Shown here: positions 12,051 through 21,201 of the stretch, one piece after another | Layout: every line of letters starts with the position of its first letter | Numbering within the stretch: the stretch's first letter is position 1 | From: Methanobrevibacter olleyae | GTDB taxonomy: Archaea > Methanobacteriota > Methanobacteria > Methanobacteriales > Methanobacteriaceae | Reading direction: 5' to 3' | Assembly: GCA_015063035.1 (NCBI GenBank) | Contig: SUTG01000002.1 | Location: 42,096-106,095, forward strand | DNA length: 64,000 nt | The notes under the pieces: generated by a model | What the model saw: the letters and a program-made list of their open reading frames with translations, nothing else | Databases searched by the model: none | What the model was told of the DNA's origin: nothing | Made by a program: the position numbers and the translations under genes

Positions 12051-12120
12051 AAAAAGGGCGCTTAATAACACAGGCCCACCATAAACCTGCTCTTCACGTT
12101 AAAAAGCAACCCTTTTTACA
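12051..12120. ncRNA. Candidate structured RNA (GC-rich island, possible H/ACA-type hairpin)
   Basis: A compact GC-rich island in AT-rich DNA folds as nested stems: AAAAAGGG (12051-12058) with CCCTTTTT (12110-12117), TAAC (12066-12069) with GTTA (12098-12101), and CAGG (12071-12074) with CCTG (12086-12089). Read on the plus strand, ACA (12118-12120) follows the lower stem directly. The upper stem ends 16 nt before ACA, the spacing of archaeal H/ACA pseudouridylation guides. The kink-turn expected in such RNAs is not evident. Read on the minus strand, the stem ends in a T7 tract, so it could be a small RNA with its own terminator or a leader element of dphB. Strand and identity are open. Confidence 0.4.
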
Positions 12121-12142
12121 CCATACATCACCACTTTATTTT

Positions 12143-12175
12143 AAAAAAAAAGCGTAGCTGTTTTATAAACAGCTA
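12143..12175 (-). terminator. Intrinsic-type terminator behind the aldo/keto reductase gene
   Basis: A perfect 9-bp stem TAGCTGTTT / AAACAGCTA (12155-12163 with 12167-12175) with a three-base loop. On the minus strand it is followed by CGC and nine T residues (12151-12143). It sits about 110 bases beyond the stop codon of the minus-strand reductase gene. Confidence 0.6.
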
Positions 12176-12283
12176 ATAATATTTTATACATAACTTATAT
12201 TTAAAGGTTCGTGAAAATTCGTATCATATGAAACATTTCCAAATCCTAGAAAAGTCAAATATTAAAATTAAAGGATTCGCCTA

Positions 12284-13417
12284 TTAATCAAATAATGCAG
12301 ACACTTTTTTCATTTCATCACTTATCTTCAAGTGTTGAGGGCAAAAGTCTTCACAATTGCCACACCCTATGCACTGGGAAGCTTTAGGGGAATTCTCTGA
12401 AATTCTCTTATAAGTATCGTAAACATCAGATTCCAATTCAAATGAGTTCTTATCTAAATTGTATAAATCAAAATATTTGGATATTGGCATGTCAATAGGG
12501 CAATGGCCTACACAATAATCGCAAGTTGAACAGTTTATGGGAGAGTCATATCTGCTTAATTCCCTTGCTTTATTGATAACCCTCAATTCTAATCCATTCA
12601 ATTTTTTGAATGATTGGATGAATTCAATATCCCTTTCCATTTCATCAATATTGCTTATTCCACTTAATACCATATCAACATTATCCAAATTAAAGACAAA
12701 GGAAAATGCCCAATCTGAAGGACTTTTAAAGTCATTATTTCCATTGGCAGAATTTTCATACTCTTTAAAAAGCTTTGAAACATCTTTATTGACTCTTGCT
12801 AAGCTCCCTCCCTTAAGTGGACCCATTACAAAAACAGGAATGCCATGATCCTTTGCCACATCATACAATTTATCAGTTTCAAGACTTGGATTGAACCAAT
12901 CCTTATAATTGACTTGCAATAATACAAATTCCATTTCAGGATGCTCTGTTAATATCTTGTCGAGAACCTTAGGACTGTCATGCAAGCTTAAACCTAATCT
13001 TCTTATTTTACCCTCATTTTTGTATTTGGACAAGAGATTGAAAATGTCCAATTCATTACATAAACCTCCATAATATCTGTCTTCAGGGTCATGAACCAAA
13101 TAATAGTCAAAATAATCGACACCGCATCTTTCAAGTTGGGTTTTAAAGATCTCTTCGGGGTCATCCCCTTTAGACATTGAATAAACAGGCATCTTATCGG
13201 ATATCAATATTTCATCACGAGGATATCTTTTCACAACCGATTCCCGTATAGCGATTTCACTTTCACCGCCCAAATAATCATAACCTGTATCAAAAAAATT
13301 AGCTCCTGATTCAATGAACTTATCCACCATCTGATTAGTCTTTTCATAATCTATATCAAAACCTTTACGAGGAAGCCTCATAAAACCAAAACCAAACCTC
13401 TTCATATCCTCTTCCAT
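12284..13417 (-). CDS. Aldo/keto reductase with two C-terminal [4Fe-4S] motifs
   Basis: 377 residues from the ATG at 13417, which follows GGTGATTAT. A longer in-frame extension to 13492 would add an AT-driven hydrophobic leader and is unlikely. The barrel shows the usual AKR residues: Asp and Tyr in FFDTGYDYLGG, Lys in LISDKMP and His in YYLVHDP. The C-terminal 80 residues carry CSTCDYCVGHCP and CIGCGNCEDFCP, two ferredoxin-type cluster motifs found in bacterial and methanogen AKRs of this class. It probably reduces an unknown carbonyl substrate with electrons passed through the clusters. A paralogue lies on the other side of the MATE gene. Confidence 0.88.
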   Translation of the reverse strand: MEEDMKRFGFGFMRLPRKGFDIDYEKTNQMVDKFIESGANFFDTGYDYLGGESEIAIRESVVKRYPRDEILISDKMPVYSMSKGDDPEEIFKTQLERCGVDYFDYYLVHDPEDRYYGGLCNELDIFNLLSKYKNEGKIRRLGLSLHDSPKVLDKILTEHPEMEFVLLQVNYKDWFNPSLETDKLYDVAKDHGIPVFVMGPLKGGSLARVNKDVSKLFKEYENSANGNNDFKSPSDWAFSFVFNLDNVDMVLSGISNIDEMERDIEFIQSFKKLNGLELRVINKARELSRYDSPINCSTCDYCVGHCPIDMPISKYFDLYNLDKNSFELESDVYDTYKRISENSPKASQCIGCGNCEDFCPQHLKISDEMKKVSALFD

Positions 13418-13504
13418 ATAATCACCACTAATGACCCTCATGATAAATATAACTATAAATATAAATATAAAAAATTTTTTAGAAAATATCACATTTCCCT
13501 TTCG

Positions 13505-14905
13505 TTAAACATTATTTCCAACTGCCCTATATTCCATCCACTTGCCGCTGAAGTACCTGTAAATATAGAAACCTGCCCGTACATACCAGTCTATAAACAT
13601 TGCAATCCATGTCCCAAATACACCTACTCCCATGAAGTCTGCAATCACATAGGACAATCCAATTCTGCAAATGAACATCACAGCTAAACTAACCATCATC
13701 GGCCATCTTGCATCACCAGCTCCCCTAAATGCAGTTGGCAAAGTAAATGCAATCGGCCAAATCAAGATTGCAAAAATCCCATGCCAAATAATCATTTCAG
13801 TGGCCATGGAAGCAGTTGTTGAAGATAAATCATATATCTGCAATATAAATGGCAACAATGCAAATATAATTAAATTAATGATTAAATGAGCCAAGAAAAC
13901 ATTGAGCAATATCTTCTTATTATAAAACTTAGCCTGCTCATAATCATTGCTTCCGACACAACGTGAAATGACAGCAGTGAACCCAAGATTTATTGCAAAG
14001 CCAGGCAAGACTGAAAAAACCCCAATGACATAACCTACAGAATTTGCAGCAATAGCTATTGTTCCAAAGGTGGATACCAGACTTAAGATTAAAACTCTGC
14101 CCAATTGGAAAAGTCCATTTTCAATACCATATGGAATACCTACATCCAACACTTTCTTAAGCAATGATTTGTCGAAGTGATGCTTTAAGGTCTTTTTGAT
14201 ATGTATTTCATATCTTTCCTGAAGCATGTAATGCAATATTACAAATGCAGCAAGGGCTCTTGCCAATACTGTTGGAATAGCAACACCTTCAACTCCAAAA
14301 CCAAACCCGAAAAGCAAAATGGCATTTCCAATGATATTCAGAATATCACAAACGAACATTATCTGCATAGGCAAAATGGATTTCCCCAATGTTCTAAACA
14401 TTGCTGCACCACAGTTAAAAATAGCGATAAATGGAATTGAAATAGCCATATAACTTAAATAAATATCTGCAGTGTGAAAAACGTCTTGATCTATTTGGCC
14501 AAAGAGGGTATTGATTAAAAAAGATTTTGCAAATAAAACAAGCACAGTCATTATTATTGCCAAAATAGTTGTAAACCATATCAATTGATTAGAGGCATCA
14601 CATGCCTTATCACTCTCGTCATTTCCCAAGTACTGGCCAGCAATTACCGCTCCCCCAGTAGCCAGTGCAGAAAAGCTGAATATAAGCAGCTGAACTAAAA
14701 AATCAACTAATGAAACTCCTGAAATAGCAACTTCACCAAGAGAGGCAACCATCATTGAGTCAGCAAGACCTACAAAAAATTCCAATGCCTGTTCAATTAA
14801 AAGTGGGATGAATAATGCCCATAAAAGCTTGTTAGTAAAAAAATAACCCCTTTCATGAACCACCCTATCACTTAAAATATCTGCAAAACTTCTAATAACG
14901 TTCAT
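13505..14905 (-). CDS. MATE family multidrug/organic cation exporter
   Basis: 466 residues with about twelve membrane segments in two homologous halves, the normal MATE length. Typical MATE sequence is visible in LLWALFIPLLIEQALEFFVG, GLADSMMVASLGEVAISGVS and FRGAGDARWPMM. It would export cationic drugs or metabolites using a Na+ or H+ gradient. The start follows GGAGTATTT. It lies on the same strand between two paralogous Fe-S aldo/keto reductases, 87 bases upstream of the preferred start of the first and about 175 bases downstream of the second. The three may form a loose transcription unit. Confidence 0.92.
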   Translation of the reverse strand: MNVIRSFADILSDRVVHERGYFFTNKLLWALFIPLLIEQALEFFVGLADSMMVASLGEVAISGVSLVDFLVQLLIFSFSALATGGAVIAGQYLGNDESDKACDASNQLIWFTTILAIIMTVLVLFAKSFLINTLFGQIDQDVFHTADIYLSYMAISIPFIAIFNCGAAMFRTLGKSILPMQIMFVCDILNIIGNAILLFGFGFGVEGVAIPTVLARALAAFVILHYMLQERYEIHIKKTLKHHFDKSLLKKVLDVGIPYGIENGLFQLGRVLILSLVSTFGTIAIAANSVGYVIGVFSVLPGFAINLGFTAVISRCVGSNDYEQAKFYNKKILLNVFLAHLIINLIIFALLPFILQIYDLSSTTASMATEMIIWHGIFAILIWPIAFTLPTAFRGAGDARWPMMVSLAVMFICRIGLSYVIADFMGVGVFGTWIAMFIDWYVRAGFYIYRYFSGKWMEYRAVGNNV

Positions 14906-14929
14906 AAATACTCCAATATCATTAAGAAA

Positions 14930-15020
14930 TTATTAAATAAATTAATAAATTAAATAAATTAATTAAATTAAATAAATTAAATAAATTAATTAATTAAATA
15001 AATTAAAAAAATAAAAAAAT
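14930..15020. repeat. Low-complexity TTAAATAAATTAA repeat
   Basis: The gap upstream of the MATE gene is filled by irregular repeats of AATTAAATAAATT. No gene or clear site is visible. Confidence 0.6.
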
Positions 15021-15080
15021 AAGAATTACAAAAAAATTAAGCTAAAAAATTAAATTTGATACAGATTAGGAATCCTCTGA

Positions 15081-16232
15081 TTAATCCTTAGAAAATCCAT
15101 AAACTTCTGTTTCAAATGTTTTAGCAACCTCAGGCATTAAGCTTGCAATGTCAAGCTGTTGAGGGCATTCCTTCATGCATGCTTCACAGCCAGTGCAATC
15201 AGAAGCGATTCCCACACCATCTAAGCATGAATAGTTCCTATATGCATTTCCAACTGCAGTGAATTCACCAACCTTTAAACCTTGGATCTTCTCATTGTTA
15301 TACAAGTCAAACAATTTAGGAATCATGATGTTTGAAGGGCAGGAACTAATGCAGTAATTACATTTAGTGCAAGGGATTGCAATGTTGCTGTTAATAATTT
15401 CAGTAACGTCCTCAATGATCTTATGCTCTTCCTCATTAAGTGGCTTGTAGTCATCCATGAAACCGATGTTTTCTTCCATTTGCTCCAAGCTGCTTGCACC
15501 AGACAATACCATGAACACACCATCGATTCCTGCTACATAACGCAATGCCCAAGATACGGGAGATTCATCAGGATCATATTCCTTCAATTTTTTCTCTGCC
15601 TCTTCAGGAAGATCCGCTAAAAATCCTCCTTTCAATGGTTCCATAACAATAATTGGCAAATCATACTTATGAGCAACTTCAACACATTTTCTTGATTCCA
15701 CACCATCATTTTCCCAATCCAAATAGTTTATTTGCAATTGCACAAATTCCATTTCCGGATGCTCCTTCAAGATATTGTCCAGAAATTCCGCATTTGCATG
15801 GGTGGAAAGACCTAACTTTTTGATTTTACCTTCCTCTTTCATCCTTTTGCAAAAGCCGAAGGTGTCCACATATTTCCATCCTGCTTCGGAAAAGCTGCTT
15901 ACATTATGAACCATGTAATAATCAAAGTAATCCACGCCACAACGTTCCAATTGTTCCTTGAAGATTGGTTCCACCTGTGACTCTTCAGTAATTAAAAAAG
16001 TTGGCATCTTGTCGGCAATTACAAATGAGTCTCTTGGATAACGTTCTACAACAGCCTTTCTTAAAGCAACTTCACTAACTCCATCATGATATGCATAAGC
16101 TGTATCGAAGTAATTGAAACCGTTTTCCATATAGACATCAGCCATCTTCTTTACCTGTTCAAAATCCACACTTGAAAAATCATTCTCATCCAATTGCGGC
16201 AATCTCATCATTCCAAATCCCATATTTTTCAT
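15081..16232 (-). CDS. Aldo/keto reductase with two C-terminal [4Fe-4S] motifs (paralogue)
   Basis: 383 residues, clearly related over the full length to the reductase at 12284-13417. It has NYFDTAYAYHDG (Asp, Tyr), VIADKMP (Lys) and YYMVHNV (His) as catalytic residues. At the C-terminus are CTKCNYCISSCP and CTGCEACMKECP. The start ATG follows GGGAGATTAAAT. The pair probably arose by duplication, with the MATE gene inserted or retained between the copies. The substrate is unknown; a role in reducing aldehydes or detoxifying carbonyls is inference. Confidence 0.9.
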   Translation of the reverse strand: MKNMGFGMMRLPQLDENDFSSVDFEQVKKMADVYMENGFNYFDTAYAYHDGVSEVALRKAVVERYPRDSFVIADKMPTFLITEESQVEPIFKEQLERCGVDYFDYYMVHNVSSFSEAGWKYVDTFGFCKRMKEEGKIKKLGLSTHANAEFLDNILKEHPEMEFVQLQINYLDWENDGVESRKCVEVAHKYDLPIIVMEPLKGGFLADLPEEAEKKLKEYDPDESPVSWALRYVAGIDGVFMVLSGASSLEQMEENIGFMDDYKPLNEEEHKIIEDVTEIINSNIAIPCTKCNYCISSCPSNIMIPKLFDLYNNEKIQGLKVGEFTAVGNAYRNYSCLDGVGIASDCTGCEACMKECPQQLDIASLMPEVAKTFETEVYGFSKD

Positions 16233-16293
16233 ATTTAATCTCCCATTTTCTAAAATAATGATTTAATAAATATTTAATTAATATTTAAAAAAA

Positions 16294-16411
16294 TTCTAAT
16301 AAAATTCTAATAAAATTCTAATAAAAATCTAATTATTCTAATTATTCTAATTATTCTAATTATTCTAATTATTCTAATTAAATTCTAATTATTCTAATTA
16401 AATTCTAATAA
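16294..16411. repeat. Microsatellite of CTAATTATT and CTAATAAAATT units
   Basis: Three AATTCTAATAAA-type units lead into at least five perfect 9-base CTAATTATT units (about 16328-16377), then mixed units. It fills the space between a small coiled-coil gene's stop and the start of the reductase gene. Confidence 0.9.
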
Positions 16412-16441
16412 AATACATTGCTAAGACTATAATATTAATCA

Positions 16442-16789
16442 TCAATCATTATACAACATCTGTTTGTTGTATTCCTTTTCCAATTCCAATTGTCTGATTT
16501 TCCTATCATATTGAGCAGCTTCCTCCTCTTTAAATTCTATCAAGCCGCTAATGAGAATATCAATCTTCTTTTGACAATCAGCCATAGCCTTTTCCTTTTG
16601 AATCTTCAATGATTCGATTTCATTATCTATTTCCATAAGCCTAAGTTCACTCATGGGACAATAGCTTAATCCTAAAGCTTCATCAAGAGCATGGTCCAAA
16701 AGATCCTGCAATTTCAATCCCTTGGATTTGGCAAGATCCTTTTTCTCCTTATTTATCTTCACACTAGTTGTCTCATTAAAACAACCCAT
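16442..16789 (-). CDS. Small protein with N-terminal RHH-like segment and coiled coil
   Basis: 115 residues from the ATG at 16789, which follows AGGTGATAATT; the GTG within that site is in frame but is part of the ribosome binding site. The first 40 residues (TTSVKINKEKKDLAKSKGL followed by a helix) resemble a ribbon-helix-helix or antitoxin-type DNA-binding start. From about residue 52 to the end it is a charged heptad-like coiled coil. It has three Cys but no CxxC motif. No toxin partner is adjacent. Function unknown. Confidence 0.7.
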   Translation of the reverse strand: MGCFNETTSVKINKEKKDLAKSKGLKLQDLLDHALDEALGLSYCPMSELRLMEIDNEIESLKIQKEKAMADCQKKIDILISGLIEFKEEEAAQYDRKIRQLELEKEYNKQMLYND

Positions 16790-17144
16790 AATTATCACCT
16801 AAAGATAATCCTAATCAATATATTTCCAAATAATACTTAAATAATATTGTATAATATATAATCTAAAATTTTATATATATAAAATTAATGTTAAAGAACA
16901 ATATATATGATTTTTCAAAAAAATGATTTTGAAGATAAGATAATCTTAAAAACAATAAAAATTAAATATTTATTCAAAAGAGAAAAATAATTTAAAATAA
17001 TAAACTAATTAAATAATAAAAAAATATTGAAAATTCGATGCGAAAAAAGTATCGATTTAAACAAAATAACGATTGATAAAACTTAAGGCATATACAACAA
17101 ATAGCAAAATTATAAATGATAAAACTAGTTTAATAAAAGATATT
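16790..17144. other. Divergent intergenic region upstream of trm5
   Basis: AT-rich promoter region for two divergent genes. A TATA-like ATTTTATATATATAAAAT is present at about 16867-16884. No other gene is seen. Confidence 0.4.
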
Positions 17145-18245
17145 ATGTTAACACTAAAAATTCCAGTGCAGAATATAGAGGCGACAAGACAAATTGTACT
17201 AAATCATAAAATTATTGACTTTGACTATAAGATTAAAGTCGAAAATGGTTTCGGACATATTCCCATTAAAGAAGGAACAGATGAGGAATTGCTTTCAAAA
17301 GTTATGGAAGAGTGCAAGGAAGAAATCATTAAGCAAAATGATAATTATACAATCGAAATAATAGATTTAAGCCAAGATGAAGACCTTGAAACTGTAAAGA
17401 GGTTTCCAAGAAGCATAACAGAACTTCTTAAAGACAAATTAAGTGAAGAGGAAATTGAAGAGCTTAAAAAATCCTTTGACATCATTGGAGATGTTGTCAT
17501 TGTAGAGATTCCAGAAGATCTTGAAGCCCATAAAAAGGAAATAGGTCAAGCAACCCTCCAATTCACTAAACGAAAAACTGTTTACATGAAAAAAAGTGCA
17601 GTTAAAGGTGTGACAAGAGTTAGGGAACTCGAGCTTATCGCTGGAGAGGATAATCCAATCACAATCCATAAGGAACATGGAACAAGATTGAAATTGGATG
17701 TTAAGAAGGTTTACTTCTCACCAAGACTTGCTACTGAAAGGAAAAGGGTGCAAGAAGCAACACAAGATGGAGAAGAGATTCTTGACATGTTTGCAGGAAT
17801 CGGACCGTTTCCAATTGTAATCGCTCATGAAAAGAATGTGAACATAACTGCAGTGGACATCAATGAATATGCGATTAAGTACTTGAATGAGAATATCAAG
17901 CTAAATAAGTTGGCGCCTAATGCTCACATCACGGCAATTTGTGGTGATACAAATGAAGTTGCATTAAATGAATTAAAGGGCAAGAAATTCGATAGACTTA
18001 TTATGAATCTTCCAGGATTAGCACCGGAATTCTTAGATTTGGCTGTTTCATTATGCAAGGAAGGTGGAGTCATTCACTATTACGAGTTTTCAGATGGATT
18101 TTCACAAGGTATAAAAAGAGCACAAATAGCTTGTGAGAAACAAAACAAGGAAGTTGAAATACTAAATACACGTAAAGTTAAATCATCAAGCCCGGGAATG
18201 TGGCATGTAGCTATTGATTGTAAAGTAAGTGAAAATAATAGTTAA
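17145..18245 (+). CDS. trm5: tRNA (guanine37-N1)-methyltransferase Trm5
   Basis: A SAM-dependent enzyme that makes m1G37 next to the anticodon and so protects the reading frame. From the ATG at 17145 it has 366 residues and begins LTLKIPVQNIEATR, which lines up with the N-terminus I recall for Methanocaldococcus Trm5. A TTG at 17073 would add 24 residues but has no ribosome binding site. Visible motifs are TVYMKKSAVKGVTRVRELE (D2 domain), VYFSPRLATERKRV, the SAM loop DMFAGIGPFPI, AVDIN, and the catalytic NLPG. HYYEF near the end is also typical. Confidence 0.93.
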   Translation: MLTLKIPVQNIEATRQIVLNHKIIDFDYKIKVENGFGHIPIKEGTDEELLSKVMEECKEEIIKQNDNYTIEIIDLSQDEDLETVKRFPRSITELLKDKLSEEEIEELKKSFDIIGDVVIVEIPEDLEAHKKEIGQATLQFTKRKTVYMKKSAVKGVTRVRELELIAGEDNPITIHKEHGTRLKLDVKKVYFSPRLATERKRVQEATQDGEEILDMFAGIGPFPIVIAHEKNVNITAVDINEYAIKYLNENIKLNKLAPNAHITAICGDTNEVALNELKGKKFDRLIMNLPGLAPEFLDLAVSLCKEGGVIHYYEFSDGFSQGIKRAQIACEKQNKEVEILNTRKVKSSSPGMWHVAIDCKVSENNS

Positions 18246-18312
18246 AATAGATTAAAAAAATAATTAAAAAATTATTAAAAAATTATTAAAAAATTATTAA
18301 AATAAAAAAATA

Positions 18313-18642
18313 TTATTTTTGAGGAACTACAGTATAAAACACCAAATCCTCATCACCAACATTTATTATGGAGTGAGTGGATCCCTTTGGACAAACATGA
18401 CAAGTTCCAGCTTTTAAAATCTCTTCTGAATCATCACATATTGCAATCCCTTCACCAGAGACAATGAAATTTATATCATCATTTGTTTCCTGAAGATGAG
18501 GTCCGATTGATGATTTAGGTGGAATGACAGTTTGAATAAATCTCCCACAATCATTCACATCCATTTTTGCAATTACCTTTCCTTCCCCACCATTCATATT
18601 TGGAATTGTGATTTCTGAAAGTTCATTAAAATCAATTAACAT
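18313..18642 (-). CDS. Single-domain cupin protein
   Basis: 109 residues forming one small beta-barrel cupin. The motif-1 region IGPHLQETNDDINFIVSGEG holds the His and Glu-type ligands in diverged form, and motif 2 is CHVCPKGSTHSIIN. It could bind a metal and a small ligand; whether it is an enzyme or a sensor cannot be told. The start follows GGTGATGAA. It lies 22 bases downstream of the isomerase gene on the same strand, so the two are probably co-transcribed. Confidence 0.8.
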   Translation of the reverse strand: MLIDFNELSEITIPNMNGGEGKVIAKMDVNDCGRFIQTVIPPKSSIGPHLQETNDDINFIVSGEGIAICDDSEEILKAGTCHVCPKGSTHSIINVGDEDLVFYTVVPQK

Positions 18643-18664
18643 TTCATCACCAATTTAAAGAATA

Positions 18665-19624
18665 TTAGAAAAGATCCTTAAAGTCCTTTTCTAAATTGTT
18701 TAAATCTATTACTCCTTTTTCTGTAATGATTCCACTTATTAAGTCTTTAGGAACTATATCAAAAGCAGGGTTGATTACTTCAGTTCCTTCTGGACAGATT
18801 CTTGCTCCACCATAGTAAATCACTTCATTTGGATCTCTTTCTTCAATAACTGTATCAAAGATGGAAATCTCCTTATCAAAGGTACTGAAAGGAGCTGCTA
18901 TATAAAATGGAATGTCAAATCTTTTAGCAGCAAGAGCTACCATAAATGAGCCTATCTTGTTTGCAATGCCGTCATAAGCCACTCTATCTGCACCTATAAC
19001 AACCTTATCAATCTTTCCGATTGACATGAGATATCCGCTTGCCACATCTGGAATAAGTTTTACAGGGATTCCCTCCTGTTGCATTTCCCAAACGCTTAAG
19101 CTTGCACCTTGTCCTCTTGGACGTGTTTCATCACAGATGACTTGAATATCCTTTCCTTGATTGAATGCAGAACGGAAAACACCTAATGCAGTACCATAAT
19201 CTACACAGGCAAGTGCTCCTGCATTACAATGGGTTAAGACTGTATCTCCATCATCAATAAGCTCAGCCCCATATTCACCTATAGCTAAGTTAGTGTTTAT
19301 ATCTTCTCCAGCCATTGCCATTGCTTCATTAAGCATATTGTCAGCCTTCATGACCCTGTCAACTGCCCACATAAGATTGACTGCAGTAGGTCTTGCATTT
19401 TTCATCTCTACAGCAACCTTTTCCATGTCTTCACCTGCAATCTGAGCAAGAGCCATACCGAAAGCAGCTGAAACACCTATTGCAGGAGCTCCACGAACAA
19501 CCATGGTCTTGATTGCATCTATAACTTCCTGATAAGTGCAGCAATAGACATAAGTCAATTCATCAGGCAATTTGGTTTGGTCTATAAGCTTTAATTTATT
19601 GTCTTCCCATTCTAAAGTTCTCAT
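18665..19624 (-). CDS. mtnA: S-methyl-5-thioribose-1-phosphate isomerase family (MtnA/aIF2B-like)
   Basis: 319 residues from the ATG at 19624, placed after GTGATTATT; the in-frame GTG upstream is part of the ribosome binding site. The family blocks are VVRGAPAIGVSAAFGMAL, THCNAGALACVDYGTALGV, CDETRPRGQGASLSVWEM with the catalytic Cys, and VIGADRVAYDGIANKIG with the catalytic Asp. MtnA interconverts 5-methylthioribose-1-phosphate and the ribulose isomer in methionine salvage. In methanogens related enzymes act on 5-deoxyribose or ribose phosphates, so the precise substrate is not certain. Co-directional with the cupin gene. Confidence 0.88.
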   Translation of the reverse strand: MRTLEWEDNKLKLIDQTKLPDELTYVYCCTYQEVIDAIKTMVVRGAPAIGVSAAFGMALAQIAGEDMEKVAVEMKNARPTAVNLMWAVDRVMKADNMLNEAMAMAGEDINTNLAIGEYGAELIDDGDTVLTHCNAGALACVDYGTALGVFRSAFNQGKDIQVICDETRPRGQGASLSVWEMQQEGIPVKLIPDVASGYLMSIGKIDKVVIGADRVAYDGIANKIGSFMVALAAKRFDIPFYIAAPFSTFDKEISIFDTVIEERDPNEVIYYGGARICPEGTEVINPAFDIVPKDLISGIITEKGVIDLNNLEKDFKDLF

Positions 19625-19782
19625 AATAATCACATGATAAAAATAATTAATCTATAAATAAAATTGTTAAAATACAATAAAATATTGGTCTTTTCTAAAT
19701 AAATAGATTATTATAAAAATTTCCAATGAAAAAAATAGTTAAAAAAATTAAAAAAAGAAAAAGGACATAAAGTCCTTAAAAT

Positions 19783-20826
19783 TTATTCGTCAAATTCTTC
19801 AAAGGTGATTACTGCTCTTCCTTCAACTCTTCCGTTTCTTAAGTCATCCAGAGCATCAAGAACTTTGCTGAATGGATATTGTTGAGCTTCAACCTTGATT
19901 TTACCGGCTTTTGCCAAGTCCATGATTTCATAAAGGTCAGTGATGGTTCCACCTTGAGTTAATCTTACCATAACACCAGGTTTGACAGTGGTCCAACTTA
20001 CAGGGAGTGTTCCTCCACCAAGACCTAAAATGGAAATGAGACCTAATCCTTTGGTGATTTGTGCTGCAAGTTCTAAAGTGTTGTCTCTACCTACAAAGTC
20101 AAATACAGCATCTACACCTTTGCCGTCAGTGAGTTCCATGATTTTGTCATATGCATTGTCATCCAGTACAACCAATTCATCAGCACCGTAGTTAACCATC
20201 TTAGCCATTTTTTCAGCAGATCTGTTAACTACAATTACACGAGCGGAGGTTGTTAAGGCCAAGTATTGACAGCAGTAGAATCCAAGTCCACCTACACCAA
20301 TAACAACTGCAGTACCGTTATTTGGGATGAATGGTTTTGCAGTTTGCACAGCACCGTATGGAGATAAACCTGCATCAGCCAATGCCACATATTCTGTTGG
20401 GTCAAGGTCACCTAAAGGTGCAACTTCTCTTGCATCAGCAATCATATATTCTGCCATACCTCCGTCTTCCTTAAGACCACGTGCACTTGCAACTTCACAG
20501 AAGTTGTCACGACCGGAAAGACAGTATTGACATTTACCGCATGCATGTAATGTGTCTACAATAACGTTTTGACCAACTTCGACAGTATCGACTCCAGGTC
20601 CGAGTTTTACAACCTCACCTGCATTTTCGTGACCAAAGGTGAATGGTCCTTCAAATGGAACGGTGATGAAACCTTCATCAATAACTTCAAGGTCAGTTCT
20701 GCACATTCCCGCACCTTTCATTTTAATTAAGATTTCTCCAAAAGTAGGTTCTGGGATAGGTACTTCCTCCATTACAGGAGGTTTTCCTAATTCATTAATT
20801 CTCCAAGCTTTCATCATTTCTGCCAT
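19783..20826 (-). CDS. Zinc-dependent alcohol dehydrogenase (MDR family)
   Basis: 347 residues. The catalytic zinc signature GHENAGEVVKLGPGVD, the structural zinc Cys cluster CGKCQYCLSGRDNFC and the Rossmann turn GVGGLG (in VVIGVGGLGFYC) place it in the medium-chain NAD(P)-dependent dehydrogenases. It oxidises or reduces an alcohol/aldehyde pair; the substrate is unknown. The start follows GAGGGATTAAT. Just upstream, TTTTACATGTAAG (about 20858-20870) resembles the ACATG motifs found in front of the EF-1alpha gene. Confidence 0.92.
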   Translation of the reverse strand: MAEMMKAWRINELGKPPVMEEVPIPEPTFGEILIKMKGAGMCRTDLEVIDEGFITVPFEGPFTFGHENAGEVVKLGPGVDTVEVGQNVIVDTLHACGKCQYCLSGRDNFCEVASARGLKEDGGMAEYMIADAREVAPLGDLDPTEYVALADAGLSPYGAVQTAKPFIPNNGTAVVIGVGGLGFYCCQYLALTTSARVIVVNRSAEKMAKMVNYGADELVVLDDNAYDKIMELTDGKGVDAVFDFVGRDNTLELAAQITKGLGLISILGLGGGTLPVSWTTVKPGVMVRLTQGGTITDLYEIMDLAKAGKIKVEAQQYPFSKVLDALDDLRNGRVEGRAVITFEEFDE

Positions 20827-21201
20827 ATTAATCCCTCAATTAATTTAAAGTAAAATTTTTAATTTTACATGTAAGTATATGTTTATAGTTAATATTAAAT
20901 CTTACTATTTTAATTAAAAAATATTCATTAAAACCAAAAAATTACTAAAAATTATTCGATAAATATAAAATAAAATATTATTTTATCTATAAATCATTTA
21001 AAAAAAATAAACATTGTTTATTTAACTTAATAAAGGGCATAAATGAAAATAAAAAATTTTGAAAAAAATAGAAAAAATGAATAAAAAAAATAAAATATAA
21101 TTTACAAATAACTAAAATTAAAAAAATAATTATTAAAAAAATAAAATTAGTAAAAAAAGAAATAGGGAATATAATAATCCCATTAAAATAAATATAATCG
21201 C
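20827..21201. other. Intergenic region between nifB and alcohol dehydrogenase
   Basis: AT-rich, with the alcohol dehydrogenase promoter at its right end... that is, next to 20827, including TTTTACATGTAAG. The stretch 20990-21180 downstream of nifB is A-rich and featureless, with no terminator hairpin that I can see. Confidence 0.4.

Noticed and set aside
12051..12120. Fluoride riboswitch, SRP RNA or RNase P RNA
   Set aside because: Too short for SRP or RNase P, and the conserved sequences of all three are missing.
13418..13492. Hydrophobic N-terminal extension of the aldo/keto reductase
   Set aside because: The ATG at 13417 has a GGTGAT site and matches the paralogue's N-terminus; the extension is AT-driven.
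16294..16411. Possible CRISPR-like array
   Set aside because: The units are directly adjacent 9-12 bp microsatellites without spacers.
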